Origin: Rugalucina vietnamica
Taxonomy: Eukaryota > Mollusca > Bivalvia > Lucinida > Lucinidae
Length of the DNA stretch: 64,000 nt
Reading direction: 5' to 3'
Assembly: GCA_964017185.1 (NCBI GenBank)
Contig: OZ024880.1
Location: 42,126,329-42,190,328, forward strand
Positions 1 through 11,964 of the stretch are shown piece by piece. Each line of letters begins with the position of its first letter. Position 1 is the stretch's first letter. Made by a program: the position numbers and the translations under genes. The notes under the pieces are model-generated. The model had not been told where the DNA came from and ran no database searches. It saw only the letters and a list, made by a program, of their open reading frames with translations.

Positions 1-80
1 CAAGTCGATACTTCAATGGTGGTTCTTTTTGTTTTATGTCTTGGTGTATAAATTTTTTTTGTGCTGTTGGCGCCTTTTCT
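1..80 (+). repeat. Fragment of interspersed repeat family A
   Basis: The first 80 bases match the 'CGATACTTCTGT...TTTTGTTTTATGTCTTGG' part of a repeat seen again near 745, 4020, 15605, 63255 and elsewhere. It is cut by the window edge. Confidence 0.6.
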
Positions 81-404
81 AAATTTTATCGTAGACACTA
101 TGAATTGATTTCCAAATATAATGTTGGGTTAAAGACACTTTTAAATGAGGGCCTTTCGGAACCTGAATTTTATGGTGACTTGGTTTACAAATTAAAGAAA
201 CTTAAAGGAATAAATGATTTTTCTCTTCAGTTCGGAAAAATCATAACACGTTACAGACGTATAGGTTATAACTTGAATGTTATGCGACAGTCTGCATGCT
301 TAGTTTTTAACCCAATCATGGTTGATAACTATGCTGCCTTCTTTAATTGCACGCCGGTGGGTCGGGCGTCAGACTCTATGATGGCCCCGACTTAAAGCTA
401 TTCA

Positions 405-1222
405 TTTTAGTTGGTTGGGGCCGGAGCTTCTTGTCTGTTGCTTGGCCCACCGGGGTCCAACTGGCGTTTTTCTTTTGCTCCGGAGTTAGTAGGTTATTCG
501 GCGCCCAGGGATCTCCATCGTCGGGCAGCTTACTCAATCTGTGAGTCCTGGTTTTTGATTCATCAGGATGTTTATCATGATTTATTTGTTTGTTCTTGAT
601 GATTCATTTACTAGTTAGAGATTCACCACGAGGACCGAAGAACTAACTAAATGTTGTGAACCACTGCAGAAGCTGAGGGTGAGGTTAGGTACCTGTAAAA
701 CCGGTTTAAGCCCGCCAGTAACTTTGTGTTACTGATCGTTCCAAGTCGATACTTCTGTAGTGGTTCTTTTTGTTTTATGTCTTGGTGTTTAAAATTTTTT
801 GTGCTGTTGGCGCCTTATGTATGTTTTCATATTTTTAGTTAAGTTAAGGTAACTGAGTGGCCACCTATTGGGAAAATAGCTGCTCATTCGGCTTACGATA
901 TGTTTCATGATATAAGTACCTGATTGTTAGTTTGGTTTTTTCCCACATCGGTTTTTGGAGTGGGAATCTTTTTCTGATTGCGCCTTTTCCTGATCTTTGC
1001 CTACTTGTACCTTTTTATGTATGTTTTCATATTTTTAGTAAAGTTGAGGTAACTGAGTGGCCACCTATTGGGAAAATAGCTGCTCATTCGGCTTACGATA
1101 TGTTTCATGGTATAAGTACCTGATTGTTAGTTTGGTTTTTTCCCACCTCGGTTTTTGGAGTGGGAATCTTTTTCTGATTGCACCTTTTCCTGATCTTTGC
1201 CTACTTGTACCTTTTTCTAATG
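405..1222 (+). repeat. Interspersed repeat family A, with internal tandem duplication
   Basis: Near-complete copy of family A. It runs from 'CTTGTCTGTTGCTTGGCCC' through 'GGATCTCCATCGTCGGGCAG' and 'TTCACCACGAGGACCGAAG' to 'GCCTACTTGTACCTTTT'. The distal roughly 200 bp, with 'AACTGAGTGGCCACCTATTG', is present twice in a row (about 813-1013 and 1014-1222). No coding capacity or clear TIR is visible, so the class of mobile element is unknown. Open frames here recur with the repeat and are not genes. Confidence 0.75.
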
Positions 1223-1299
1223 CAGGCTCTACTCCAGCCAGGCGTGAATCTTTGCATGTAGAACGTATTATTTTAGCTGTCAAATCCTTGATGTAGTGA

Positions 1300-3785
1300 T
1301 TTTAGAGGAATACTCCGGAAAGACAAAATATGTCCTGTCTTTTTAAGACCATCAGCAATTTGCATATGGAGGAAAGGGGCTCTAGCATGATGTACGTTAA
1401 CACTTTTAAGTAAAATTGACCTTGATTACAAACAGTGCAGTGCACCATACCCAGACAATGAAAGTCGGATGCCACTGACAAGCATTACAGAAACCTATCG
1501 CCAAAGCGGCCAATACCACTTCCATTCTGCAATGGCAAATGTGCAACCCTACCTCATATAACACGAATTAATGTGAGGCCCAAAGTAGAATACTCTCCTA
1601 CCAGTACAGGTAAACACACAAAAACTGAACCAACAACATTAACTTGTTCCCAAATCCAACATCCACAAATATTACAAAACTAAGCCCAAAAGATTTTGTA
1701 CATAGTTACTAGAAGATGCAAGTCTTATCTTTAGCATCCACACCCACCCCTGTCTCTAATTGTAATCATAGGTAAAAGTTGACCTGTTACATTAGGTGAT
1801 TAACTTTAAATGATCAACCCAATAGATAAGAGAATGTCCAGTCGAATACAACATCAAAAGAAGTAAACATGGTAAAGTAGAGATTCGTTGACGGATTGAA
1901 ATGGTAGCGGAATATATTATATTGTGTTCTCAGGTATAATGCACATTTGTACTGGTTTGCTCTACAAGTCGGCTCTTACAGCCATGTAGTAGTGTTGGCT
2001 TATCACGCCCTGGTTCGATCCTTGCTCGAGGCAAACGGTAAAACAACAGTAACTTTTTCACCTGTTACAATATACCTACCCACTGTTCCTTAACCTACCA
2101 TACACCAGGGGAGTGTGGTAGCCTGGTAGTATAGGACCAGAGCAAGAGAATTTTAACCATATCTCCGCCAAGTATTAAGTCCCTGATCAAGACACTTTAA
2201 AATCCTAGCTCATAACAAAAAGTTGTGGCTTTATTATACTGGCTGAAAAAAATATTGTATAATCATCTGACCTTTAAGCTTACAATGAGCAAATCTCTCG
2301 GGTGAGCTACAGGACCATTGGTCCTCTTATTTAATGCAGCTATCTTGGATTTTTGAGGCCATATTGATTTTTTTTTTAATTTCTTCTTGTTTCAAAATTA
2401 TTTAAATGTTAGTTTTATGTATTTACCACTTTAAATGCCAAATGTTTAGATTTTATCACACACGTACGTGAATTTTCTATCAAAAACCCTTATTTTGACA
2501 GCCATCTTGTAATTTGGCGGTCATCGTGAATTGTCCATGAATGTCAACCAGCATCATCTGGATTATAAATCAGGATATCAATGTGAATTTATTTCTGTAA
2601 AAATATTTCTATAAACGCTATTGTACTGCAATCTTGGGTTCATGGCGAACTATTTAAAAGATGTTTACCTTTTTAGCAAATGTGTTGTTATGGAAATGGT
2701 AAATGCAATTTAAAATAAATGTCTGAGACTGAGCAATCTATTCAGTGATGTTTTAAATGTATTTGTTTCAATAAATGGTATAAATTCATCCATAAAATGA
2801 GTTTAATCCAAAGATTTTCCATCATTCTAATGAACATAGGTGTATTTATCTGAAAATTTGCTAAATTGCACTTATTGACCTTTCGACCTTTTATACCCTG
2901 GTTCAGACAAACATGCTTGATAAAGTGACATATACAACCTCTTAATTTATTATTTAGGCACTAGTATACCAAATCTCAGCATTCAAACCACTAACTTTGG
3001 CCATGATTATACTTGTATATTCAGCTGTGGTAACGTTTCTTAACTTTTGCTCTCATCGAACTTTGACCTAATTTCTGACCTTAATAGGCAAATGTGGACA
3101 TGGCATCAACCCCTATGGCTTCAGGAATACATCAATTAACATGTTTATGACAACAAATTGCTTCTACTCAATTTTGCCATCTTAAGTGAAAATAAGCCTC
3201 AAATGATTGATTGGATGGCTGCCTATAAGTTTCTAAAATCTTAATAATTAAAAAATAAAAACAAAATAAAAATAATTACATGTTGATTATATTTATGATA
3301 TATTTACATGTAATTTTAATACTGACTTTGCGCATAAAAGCGTGTCAATCAGTTTGCACACCAGCACAGTCTTATATTCATCTTACAAAACTGATTAGTC
3401 TGCGCATTCGATTGCAAGGTGAACCATCACCCTAAACTTGCTGTCCAATCTAACACATCTACCAGAACCTTTTGTTTCGGCATCTTAGATTTCAAAAAGC
3501 AGAGCAGTGTCTTTTGAGCTCTGCGTTTGTCGGGTGGAATCTTGCTTCGAAAACGCGCTGTACATGTCCTGTGAGAATGCAGCATTTTTTTTTTACTGAC
3601 CTCCGTTTCCCCATTATAACGCCACAACGTGTTATACCGACCTTGTGTTGAAAGTAAAGCGTTGTGTTCGATACCAAAGGTACCTACATCACTGTTTGCC
3701 CCCAGCTCAGGTTCATTGTTTAAATTTGGCTTTTTTGCAATGCAGCACAGTCTTTTATGTAATTACACTTCTACCAGTTAATCGC
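1300..3785. other. Non-coding stretch, no gene seen
   Basis: About 2.5 kb of AT-rich sequence without a convincing open frame. A tRNA-type B box 'GGTTCGATCC' near 2014 hints at an eroded SINE. At about 2294-2330 there is the 3' terminus (GGTGAGC...ACCATTGGTCCTCTT) of the bivalve-type repeat that is complete at 38.0-40.3 kb. Nothing else is recognised. Confidence 0.5.
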
Positions 3786-3789
3786 AAAG

Positions 3790-4300
3790 TCGCTAGATCT
3801 TTTGAGTCCTCGATTTTGATTCATCAGGGTAGTTATCATGATTAATTTTATTCGTCTGTCCTTGATGATTCAATGACTAGTTAGAGATTCACCACGAGGA
3901 CCGAACAACTGACTAAATGTTGTGAACCACTGCAGACGATGAGGGTGAGGTTAGGCGCCTGTAAACCGGTTGAATCCCCCCCCCCCCCCCAGTAATTTTA
4001 TATTACTGATCGCTTCAAGGCGATACTTCTGTTGTGGTTTTAATTGTTTTGTGTTTTGGAGTCGAATTTTTGTGCTGTTTGACTGTTTGAGCCTTATGTA
4101 CATTTTCATATTTTTAGTTCAGTTCGGGTAACTGAGTGGCCGCCTATTGAGGAATAGCCGCTCACTCGGCTTACGATATGTTTTCTTGGTATAAGTACCT
4201 AAGTGTCAATTTATATTTTTCTCACCCCTCAGTTTATGGAGTGGGAATTTCTTTCTGAATGCGCCATTTCCTGGTCATTGCCTACTTGTACCTTTTTCTT
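3790..4300 (+). repeat. Interspersed repeat family A copy
   Basis: Shares the 'GAGTCCTCG..TTTTGATTCATCAGGG', 'TTCACCACGAGGACCGAA' and 'GCCTACTTGTACCTTTTTC' blocks with the copy at 405-1222. It contains a C homopolymer near 3977-3990. It ends about 220 bp upstream of the copy 1 peptide-gene promoter. Confidence 0.75.
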
Positions 4301-4515
4301 ATACTACAACCAAGTAAAATAATTTTTACAAATTGTTGTCCAACAAGGAATTGAATGGCTTCCGATAGTTATTTTGTTCGGTACTGTTATATGGCGCAAT
4401 GTCGTGTAGACAGGTTGTCTCGGTACTTCCGGGTATATTCACTGTTACCCCGAGGACGTCCTGTTCGTGTACTGGTATCAATGTTGTACTGGTATCACTA
4501 TTTTGCACTAGCTGT

Positions 4516-4610
4516 CAAAATGGCGACCGCGTTTCCTTGTATCGCTTTGGTATAAAATGGGGTGCATGTCCGACCATCGTCACTAGCTACATTTGCCAGT
4601 GAAGAATAAG
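4516..4610 (+). promoter_or_regulatory. Core promoter and non-coding exon 1 of peptide gene copy 1
   Basis: A 'AAAATGGCGACC' block (4517-4528, YY1-like) is followed by a TATA box 'TATAAAA' at 4551. The conserved leader 'CACTAGCTAC' starts at 4581, 30 bp downstream, so transcription probably starts close to 4581. The leader ends 'GAAGAATAAG' at 4610 and is followed at once by a 5' splice site 'GTAAG'. The same arrangement occurs at the other three visible promoters. This copy lacks the family C MITE that abuts the promoter in the other three. Confidence 0.8.
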
Positions 4611-4646
4611 GTAAGAAGATTTACTATGATTTGTTTTTCTTATTCA

Positions 4647-4879
4647 CATAACGAAAACATGCCCATGAAATATAGAGAGATTTTTAAAGTTGTAAAAAAA
4701 TGCAAATTTCAGAAGAAAGTTTTTGATATTTTTCTTATTTTTGCTCAAAACATTGAGGCGGTTCTAACGAGTACCCACAATCTATGTTTTGGAGCAAAAA
4801 TAAGAAAAAAATATGTATAACCATGCATACCCCAGTTTTGCTATATAAAATGGGTTTATGGGGGTATGTTTTCCTGATG
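4647..4879 (+). mobile_element. MITE family B copy in intron of peptide gene 1
   Basis: Runs from 'CATAACGAAAACATGCCCAT' to 'TTTTCCTGATG'. The ends are imperfect inverted copies of each other across the family. The interior has 'AGGCGGTTCTAACGAGTACC' and 'CAATCTATGTTTTGGAGC'. It is non-coding and non-autonomous. About a dozen copies or fragments lie in the window. Confidence 0.75.
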
Positions 4880-5931
4880 ATGAATCATACGTTCATGCGG
4901 ATAGCAAGTTAACCACTATGCACTTTTTTAAATTCTTCTTTCGGTTATACATATTTAAATATTTTCTGAATAAGCACTAGGTAAACACAAATACAATTTT
5001 GCGTTAAAAGAATTATTCATGCGGGCATTTGCTTGATTTTGGTCTATTCGGAGCACAATCTTGATTAGAAAATTCATTATGACCGTATGGATGTGTTCGA
5101 TATCTCGTATGCGTCTTACTTTATTTTCTGACTAACCTTGCCAAACCACAAAGTTGATGGCAAAAAGCTTGAATTAGGATGATGTTTTCTTATAAATATA
5201 TAAAATCCAATCAGAAAACAATCGCTCGAACATACGCAGCTTCTAAAAACGTTATTTCAAAATCAGAATGTAAGGTATTCCTCTGGATAGAAGTAACGCA
5301 TATCATTTTATTTAAAACGTTTGACATATTTTCAGTTTCGTTTTAATATCGCGACTTTATTAAATGTTTTGAAAATTATGCACACTTCGACGGTATTAGC
5401 TTTATCACTAAAATATAGATGCTATAATCCAATTATGTAAACATGTCGTGGCAAAGGTCACTTTGGTTCCATGTTCCGTTAACTTAACAAGCAAGCAAGC
5501 AAGCAAATTTATCAGCAAATCTACAAAATACAATGCCTTTGGCTGTACAATACATATAAACAGCAATATGACATAAATGTACAAAAGCAAATATTGAAGC
5601 AATACAATGTAGTACATAGGAGTTATCAGGAGACAGCTAGAGCAGATAGAGCCTGAGCTCGTGCAATATTTGCAGACTTAATAAATCTAGCTAATTTCAG
5701 AATAAAACGGGGTGAATTTGACGACATAATATTAATAATTTTGGCTACTGATGGCCAAGAGGGGCTGGTCAAAAATGATTTTCTTAAGACAGGTAAACGG
5801 TACACAGTTGGTCACGGGGAGGTGACAATCAACAATTCAAGGATTATAGTTCGTATTAGGCGTATGACATGGCGATCAGTGCAAAGTTTGTGCTACCTGT
5901 ATATCATTAAAACAAAAACGTGAAATTTATA
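4880..5931. other. Intron of peptide gene 1, no feature seen
   Basis: AT-rich intronic sequence. There is a short (AAGC)n run near 5490 and nothing else recognised. The whole intron spans 4611-6569. Confidence 0.5.
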
Positions 5932-6125
5932 TACCCTTTAACCCCTCTTTTTTACAGTAAAACTGGGGTATACCATTTTTTTATTATATTTTTTTATCCA
6001 AAACATAGATTGTAGGTACTGGCTAGAATCGCCCTGCAGAGGCGGTTCTAACGTGTAACCACAATCAATGTTTTGCGCAAATATTAAAACTATCAAAATT
6101 TATGAAAATTTTCACTTTTTTCAAG
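5932..6125 (-). mobile_element. Degenerate MITE family B copy
   Basis: Contains 'GAGGCGGTTCTAACGTGTAA' and flanking 'AACATAGATTGTAGGTAC' arranged as an imperfect hairpin. It is in the opposite orientation to the copy at 6246 and is degenerate at both ends. Confidence 0.6.
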
Positions 6126-6245
6126 TTCAAGAAAAAATATGTTATATGTTACACGTGTGTTTTCGTGTTTGATGCGAAAATCCAAGGTGTATATAGATAA
6201 CCATGCAACTGAACTGTGTACTCGCCTGTAGATCAATTCACATAT

Positions 6246-6462
6246 CATTACGAAAACATGCCCATGCAATATACAGACTTTGAAAATTGTAGAAAATAAA
6301 AATTTTCAGTAGAAAAAGATTGACATTTTTCTTATTTTTATTTTGTCTCGGCGAGGCGGTTCTAACGAGTACCCACAATCTATGTTTTGGAGCCAAGATA
6401 AGAAAAATAGGTATACCCCTGCACACCCAGTTTTACTACAGAAAAGTGGGGTATAAGGGGGT
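6246..6462 (+). mobile_element. MITE family B copy
   Basis: Begins 'CATTACGAAAACATGCCCAT', carries 'GGCGAGGCGGTTCTAACGAG' and ends in the 'GTGGGGTATAAGGGGGT' block. It lies about 105 bp before the exon 2 splice acceptor of peptide gene 1. Confidence 0.75.
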
Positions 6463-6578
6463 GTTTATTTTTCCTATGTCTTATGTTTATATGTCTGGAA
6501 ATTCGAAGATACATGTATATTTCATGATTCTGATGCTCATTTAACGCTAGATTTTCTCTCTTTTTTCAGACTATCACA

Positions 6579-6824
6579 ATGAAGGCTATCACATTCGCAG
6601 TTCTCGCCCTTGTCTGTGTTGTGGGTATGGTAGTCGCCGACTACGGGTACGGTGGCGGTGCGAGTTATCTGCCCGTCTATGGGGGCGGCTATGGTGGTGG
6701 CAAGGGAGGGTTCGGAGACGGAGGGTTTCTCATGTTGATAGGATTCCTCTTCATCATCTTGTTCCTCTTCGGCGGCTTCAACCGAAGCACTGGCTCAGTC
6801 ACCATTGTCAACGCCACTGGTTAA
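6579..6824 (+). CDS. Small secreted Gly/Tyr-rich peptide, copy 1 (coding exon)
   Basis: 81 residues. Residues 1-20 form a clean signal peptide ending VVA, with cleavage likely before Asp21. Residues 21-49 are Gly/Tyr-rich (YGYGGG, YGGGYGGGKGGFG). Residues 50-64 are strongly hydrophobic (FLMLIGFLFIILFLF). A short polar tail carries two sequons, N68-R-S and N-A-T at the end. The mature part has no cysteine. The coding exon starts at 6570 after a 'TTTTTTCAG' acceptor, nine bases before the ATG; exon 1 (about 4581-4610) is untranslated. This copy differs from the others by an Arg-Ser instead of Gln-Thr and one residue fewer in the tail. Function unknown: the composition suggests an extracellular structural or matrix peptide, and a membrane-active defence peptide is an alternative. 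Confidence 0.85.
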   Translation: MKAITFAVLALVCVVGMVVADYGYGGGASYLPVYGGGYGGGKGGFGDGGFLMLIGFLFIILFLFGGFNRSTGSVTIVNATG

Positions 6825-7225
6825 AATTTGCAAACACTTAAAACGTGCTTGTAGTGAAACCAATATCAACACCACCTTACCTACTAAAAATAGATTTCTT
6901 GACTAATCGTTTGGAGCGGACATAAAATGACGGATTTTATTGTTTGGGACTCAAAATATTACCGTGTCAACATAATCTTATTAAATGAAAAACAAAATAA
7001 TTTTGAAAACAAAAAAAAAAGTTTCAGTATGAATGGACAGATTCACAAATAGTTTATATTAAAATCCTTCACGATCAAACCATTTTGTGAATAAACAAAT
7101 ATGGTACTTATTTCAGATGGATGTTTTTAACGATCGTCGTAAATTGTTCGATAGCTTTCTGATACACAGCTGCGTAATCCTAATGATCAATTGATCTCTA
7201 TTTATTGATATTATTGTTATTGTTG

Positions 7226-7231
7226 AATAAA
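7226..7231 (+). promoter_or_regulatory. Poly(A) signal of peptide gene 1
   Basis: 'AATAAA' about 400 bp after the stop. It directly follows the 'CTCTATTTATTG...TTATTGTTG' block that also marks the 3' ends of the other four peptide genes. Confidence 0.65.
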
Positions 7232-7267
7232 AATGAAATACTAAAATATTCGTTATGTCTTGCAATT

Positions 7268-7502
7268 TGAGCCGTGACGCAAGAAAACCGGTCTTCGGGG
7301 TTTACAACCAGGTCCGACATAAACCAGTTTGTGTAGTCATAGAAGATGGCTAGAAGCTTGAAATTTCGGATTTAAGAAGAAGAGGGATTGTACTATTCGT
7401 GTAGCGAAAACACAGGCGCAGATACTGTGCAGTTACTGCACAGCTGATCTGCGCATTTGTTTTCGCATAGACAAGACTCCGGTTTTCTCACGACGCGGCT
7501 CA
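7268..7502. mobile_element. MITE family C copy
   Basis: TIRs 'TGAGCCGTGACGCAAGAAAA' and 'TTTTCTCACGACGCGGCTCA'. The interior has the family palindrome around 'GCAGTTACTGCACAGCTGATC' flanked by 'AACA..GGCGCAGAT'. No ORF. It lies just downstream of the peptide gene 1 poly(A) signal. Confidence 0.8.
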
Positions 7503-7815
7503 TTTGTAAATTATCTTAAAGAACAAAATAGTGTGTATAAATCAGGACCAAGCAACATATAGTTTTAAGCGTACTCTGAATTCGACATGAATGATCAAGG
7601 ATTTGGAGATCGTTTACATTTTGTCGAAAGAGAAACGATAATCTGGATTAAATAATTTTATTTTTGCGTACCGAGTGCGGTCGGTCATGTGTTTGAGTGA
7701 TAACCCAGTATTAAAACCCGATTCACAACCCGATTCATAACCCGATGCTACACATCGCATCAGGATAACGTGTCCATGAAATATATACCCTAATTAAATC
7801 ACACTTTTATATACA

Positions 7816-8039
7816 GCTCGATTTTGACCTCAGACGCGTCAAAAGATCGGGCACTGATCGACGAGTCTACTTAGTAGAACCTGGAAAGATATTCAGAATG
7901 CAATAGTACAAATACATGTACATACTGTGCGTGCAACCGAAGTGTAACGAAAACCCCGCGGCATTTCGTACTGATTTACCTTTCATGTGCTACTTCATGG
8001 ACTCGTCGAACTTTTGCGCGTCTGAGGTCAAAATCGAGC
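7816..8039. mobile_element. MITE family D (224 bp TIR element)
   Basis: Starts 'GCTCGATTTTGACCTCAGAC' and ends with the matching reverse complement 'GTCTGAGGTCAAAATCGAGC'. A second paired block (CGACGAGTC / GACTCGTCG) lies further in. Non-coding. Confidence 0.75.
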
Positions 8040-8109
8040 AAACTTAAAGTAGAACATGTAGTCGTATAATGACGTTATTGCAAACAATAAAGCTGTTTTC
8101 TTGAAATAT

Positions 8110-8341
8110 TAGCCACCGCAAGAGAAAACCAATAATTTGCATAGGCGAAAACAAAGCCGCAGGTCAGCTATGCAGTAACTGCACAGCTGATGAGCGCTTT
8201 TGTTTTCGCTGCATGGATAGTACAATCCTTCTTCTTAAATCCGGAATTTCAAGCTTCTAGCCTGCTTCTGTGACTGTAAAGGCCGGTTTGCGTCAGACCT
8301 GGTCGGAACCAAAATTGTTGGTTTTCTCACCCACAGGCTCA
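8110..8341. mobile_element. MITE family C copy, diverged
   Basis: Ends 'AGCCACCGCAAGAGAAAACC' and 'GGTTTTCTCACCCACAGGCT', with the internal 'GCAGTAACTGCACAGCTGAT' palindrome. It has more substitutions than the copies at 9191 or 40679. Confidence 0.7.
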
Positions 8342-9190
8342 TATTATTTAGCAGCAGCTTAAGCAAATTTCAATTTCTCCTCAAAAGTTAATACCATAAA
8401 CAGAATAAAAGTGGATATTATCCTCTTATGATTCTTATAATTAAACCATTATCTTCTACATGCGTTTGATGTCTTAAACTACAGCACGGCTTTGTTCGTA
8501 ATCCCTTCTGAATCGTCGTTCAGAAAAAACACCTTTTGTTAGAAGACTAAAGGAGGATGTCATCTTGGCATCATCCCAAAACAACTTGCTGGAAGGGTTT
8601 GCAACTATATATTCCTTAGCTGGCAACTACATGCTGCTAAAAAATACTACTATCAAAGTATCGAATAGAATATGTGAGGCTACTTGACTTTAGGGCTGAA
8701 CTCCAGGAGATGGGTTTTGTCTAACGAGGCTACTGAAGCCGACGACAAAACATGTTCAAGGAAGAAAGATTACACTTTTTTCACTACAGTAACTAGTGAA
8801 TGTAAATTATCACCAATGTAAATGATCGTCAAAAATTTATTTACGCACGGGTATTTGTCGTAAAGTACATTGGCTAATTAAAGCATGTACTTTTACACAT
8901 ACGAGAATTTCCGATCGGAACTATATAATAATGAAGCCCTCGTTATTCATATATTCCTTTTTTGTGAACACTATACAGCTGTAAATCGTTGATAGTTTCT
9001 ATGAAAATTGTTATAAACAAATAAGATAGACTCATCTGAGTTTAATGGTCAACTGGTATGACGTATTTACTACAAAGTTTTCAAATATTATTTCTTTATT
9101 TCAATGTGCAATGGGCAATGCTATCGTTGTGCTTGGGCAAACCTGTACTGATTACAGTTGTTAATCGTTATTTACCAGTTCGTTCAAAAA
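8342..9190. other. No gene seen
   Basis: About 850 bp of AT-rich sequence with no convincing coding frame, TIR pair or tandem repeat. Confidence 0.45.
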
Positions 9191-9484
9191 TGAGCCGCAT
9201 CGTGAGAAAACCGGTCTTCGGGGTTTCCGACAAAGTCCCACATAAACCGGCCTGTACATTCATAGAAGAATGCTAGATGCTTGAAATTTGGATATAAGTA
9301 GAAGAGGAAATGTACTACAGGTCAGCCGCGGTATACTGTCGTGTCGGATACTTTTGGCTTACAATAATATTTATATCCGTGAAGAGAAAACAAAGGCGCT
9401 GATCAGCTTCGCAGTTACTGCGAAGCTGATCTGCGCCTTTGTTTTCGCATAGGCAAAAATCCGGTTTTCTCACGATGCGGCTCA
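9191..9484. mobile_element. MITE family C copy, long form
   Basis: TIRs 'TGAGCCGCATCGTGAGAAAA' and 'TTTTCTCACGATGCGGCTCA'. The internal near-perfect palindrome is centred on 'TTCGCAGTTACTGCGAAGC' with 'AACAAAGGCGC' and 'GCGCCTTTGTT' arms. It is longer than other copies, with extra sequence around 9315-9375. The open frames across it are products of the palindrome. Confidence 0.8.
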
Positions 9485-9654
9485 AATGGTATAGTCTGAA
9501 TAGCACGGGTCTTTGGATCAACTGTCCATGTATTGTGAAGCATTCCTTTAAATGGAAAAACAGGTTTTTATATAGTCATCCATAGTGCAGGTTATATTTT
9601 CATTTTGGTCCTTTGAGAGATCGGCGAGGGTATTCTGAGTTCTAAATCAGAAAA

Positions 9655-9860
9655 TTATTAACCAACGTTAAATATATTTGGCCCCATTTGGATTATACTA
9701 GTCTTTGTATGGCCTACCCTGTTGAAAGATTCAAAACTACAGTAATTCTCTTTGGCTCAATGTTGCCAATTCTATAGGGTCACTGAAGAGGTTTAAGTCG
9801 CGGTATGGGCCAACCACTTTCTCATTTATATGTTCACTGCTCTTGAAGGATCTCAGTTTT
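9655..9860 (+). repeat. Interspersed repeat family I
   Basis: About 200 bp ('TTTGGCCCCATTTGGATTAT' to 'GGATCTCAGTTTTA') that matches 62095-62300 in the same orientation. A shorter stretch matches 20085-20230 in reverse. No coding content and no clear ends. Confidence 0.6.
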
Positions 9861-10231
9861 ATTTTATATTTAATACGTTGAGGGATATACGTAATTTCAA
9901 TTACCCTGCATCAAATGTTATTGTGCTGTACACAGCTGAAAATGCAATGGCTAATCAACTTTTTTGTTCAGTATTTAATACGGTAAATTGTTCAGTATTT
10001 AGTCGGTAAATAGCTATTCATAGCTAATGTTATAAATGTTTAAACTACCCGACTTAAAATAAATTTTGACTTTGAATTTGACTTTGAATACGTACTGCCA
10101 AACTTCAATATAGTCTACTCTATTGATGTACATTTTACCACCTTTGAAATGCACTTACCATCAGTGTCTATTTGTTCAAAATTAACGGCATCGTTAGTTA
10201 ACGATTCATTAAAATTTCAAACATGAATATT

Positions 10232-10300
10232 ACAAATAAACTGTTATTTTTTGTTGATAAAATTCTCACATTTTATCAACAAAAATTAACAGTGTATTTG
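10232..10300. repeat. AT-rich perfect-stem hairpin
   Basis: The arm starting 'ACAAATAAACTGTTA' pairs with the arm ending 'TAACAGTGTATTTG' across a loop of about 6 bases. The stem is about 30 bp. It could be the core of a degraded foldback element or a precursor-like hairpin; nothing in the sequence decides between them. Confidence 0.55.
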
Positions 10301-10456
10301 ATTATGTAGTCGGCATTAACTTGAGTTGAGGTCTGCTACATATATATTCTATTAGATGTTCACACATGAAGCTTGTACATGTATATTAGGATTCTTATTG
10401 ACGTGGCTCAAATAAAAAGGCGTAACATCGTGATAGCTTTAATTAAGCAGCAAACA

Positions 10457-10695
10457 CATCATGAAAACATGTCCGTGTAATAATTACCCCCTCAAACCCC
10501 ACTTTTGTTTAGTAAAACTGGGGTATGCAGGGGTAAACCTATTTTTCTTATTTTGCTCCAAAACATAGATTGTGTGTACCCACAATCTATGTTTTGAGCA
10601 AAAATAAGAAAAATATCGAAAATTTTCTACTGAAAATTTTCATTTTTTACAACTGTAGAAATCACTGTATATTGCATGGGCAAGTTTTCGTAATG
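10457..10695 (-). mobile_element. MITE family B copy
   Basis: Begins 'CATCATGAAAACATGTCC' and ends 'GCAAGTTTTCGTAATG', the reverse orientation of the copy at 4647. The centre has 'AACATAGATTGTGTG' facing 'CCCACAATCTATGTT', a hairpin that has lost the GC-rich 'CCGCCTCGG' tip. Confidence 0.75.
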
Positions 10696-10699
10696 ATTC

Positions 10700-11960
10700 G
10701 ATACCAATGCATTGTGGTCATGCGATCGGGGATTACTGAAAGATCTGATTAAAGACAGAAAGAACAGTGAAGTACAGTAGAGTTTGATTATAGACAAAAA
10801 GAAGGGACAGTGAAATACAGTAGAGTTTAAAAACCTTAGTTTCTGGCGTGATACATTGAGAATATATGCGAGGTAAATTGTGTATGGTTTTGGTTTTGTG
10901 AAAATGCATTTCTGTGTTGTGTACAGATCATCCTTACATGCATTTTATTTTCTTTATTTTGAGACAAAACTCATAAGATCCGCAGGCATGGTGGAATTTA
11001 AGAAACATTTCGATATATACTCATCAAAAGAAGTTTTGCATCAGTTAATATTTTTCTCATTTTAAAATAATGTTTAATATAGATCATCAGTATTTTTCAA
11101 ATAAACTATTAAAGCTTAATACCATCTTAAAGGGCTAGACTTCGTGTACTGAATAAAAAAGCAATAATTTGTCATTAATTAAGTAAAAATGTGCAAAAAT
11201 GCATGTTTTTGAAAACACCAAAATTTGGGAGGCAGAAAAAACCCATATCTTTATTTCTGGGCTTCTAAACCTCAATTCGCTTCGCATCCTCACTCGAGAT
11301 ACTGAAAGCAATCATTTAAAGTATAAAAAAAGATGGATGTTTTGGACAAAAACGCTATTTTTGACCAAAAATAACGATTTTTGAGATTTTGTTTAAATTA
11401 TCAGATAAAGCTTAGTAACTCATCTCTCCGATTTTTTTCTATCAAAAACAGCATGCAGCACCCCTTAATGTTTAACTGGAAGTACTGCTTTTCAACTTAT
11501 CCAAATTCCGACTTTTTGAAAAGCTGCATATCAAAAACATACTCATGCAACATCTTTGATATGCGATCGCCTTTAACAGAAAGAAAGTAGGCGGTATGAT
11601 TTGGTGTCAAAACATCTCATAGTGATCAAAAATTGAAATGAATTTGGATTTTACTCATTTTATTTTAATATTTATATTTTTGTCTCAAAAATTGCAATTT
11701 TATCAAAAAATGCATTTTTACCCAAATTTTCATACTGCTACGAAAGAGATTTCATACATTCTCTTAACCATGACAATGAAGCTGATGTTATCGAGGCGTT
11801 TAATTCGACTTCTAGGTACCTCGATGACCTTTCCTTATTTTAAAGGCATGGTCAAACAAATTTACCCCCCTGACCTACAATTGAATAAAGCACAACACCA
11901 CGGATACCGAAGCCCCCTTTTTAGACTTACATCTTTCTAGTGCAAATGGATTTGATTCTT
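10700..11960. other. No gene seen
   Basis: AT-rich sequence with several open frames of 60-100 codons. They lack domains, signal peptides or conserved composition and look like chance frames in TTTT/AAAA-rich DNA. Confidence 0.45.
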
Positions 11961-11964
11961 CGAA

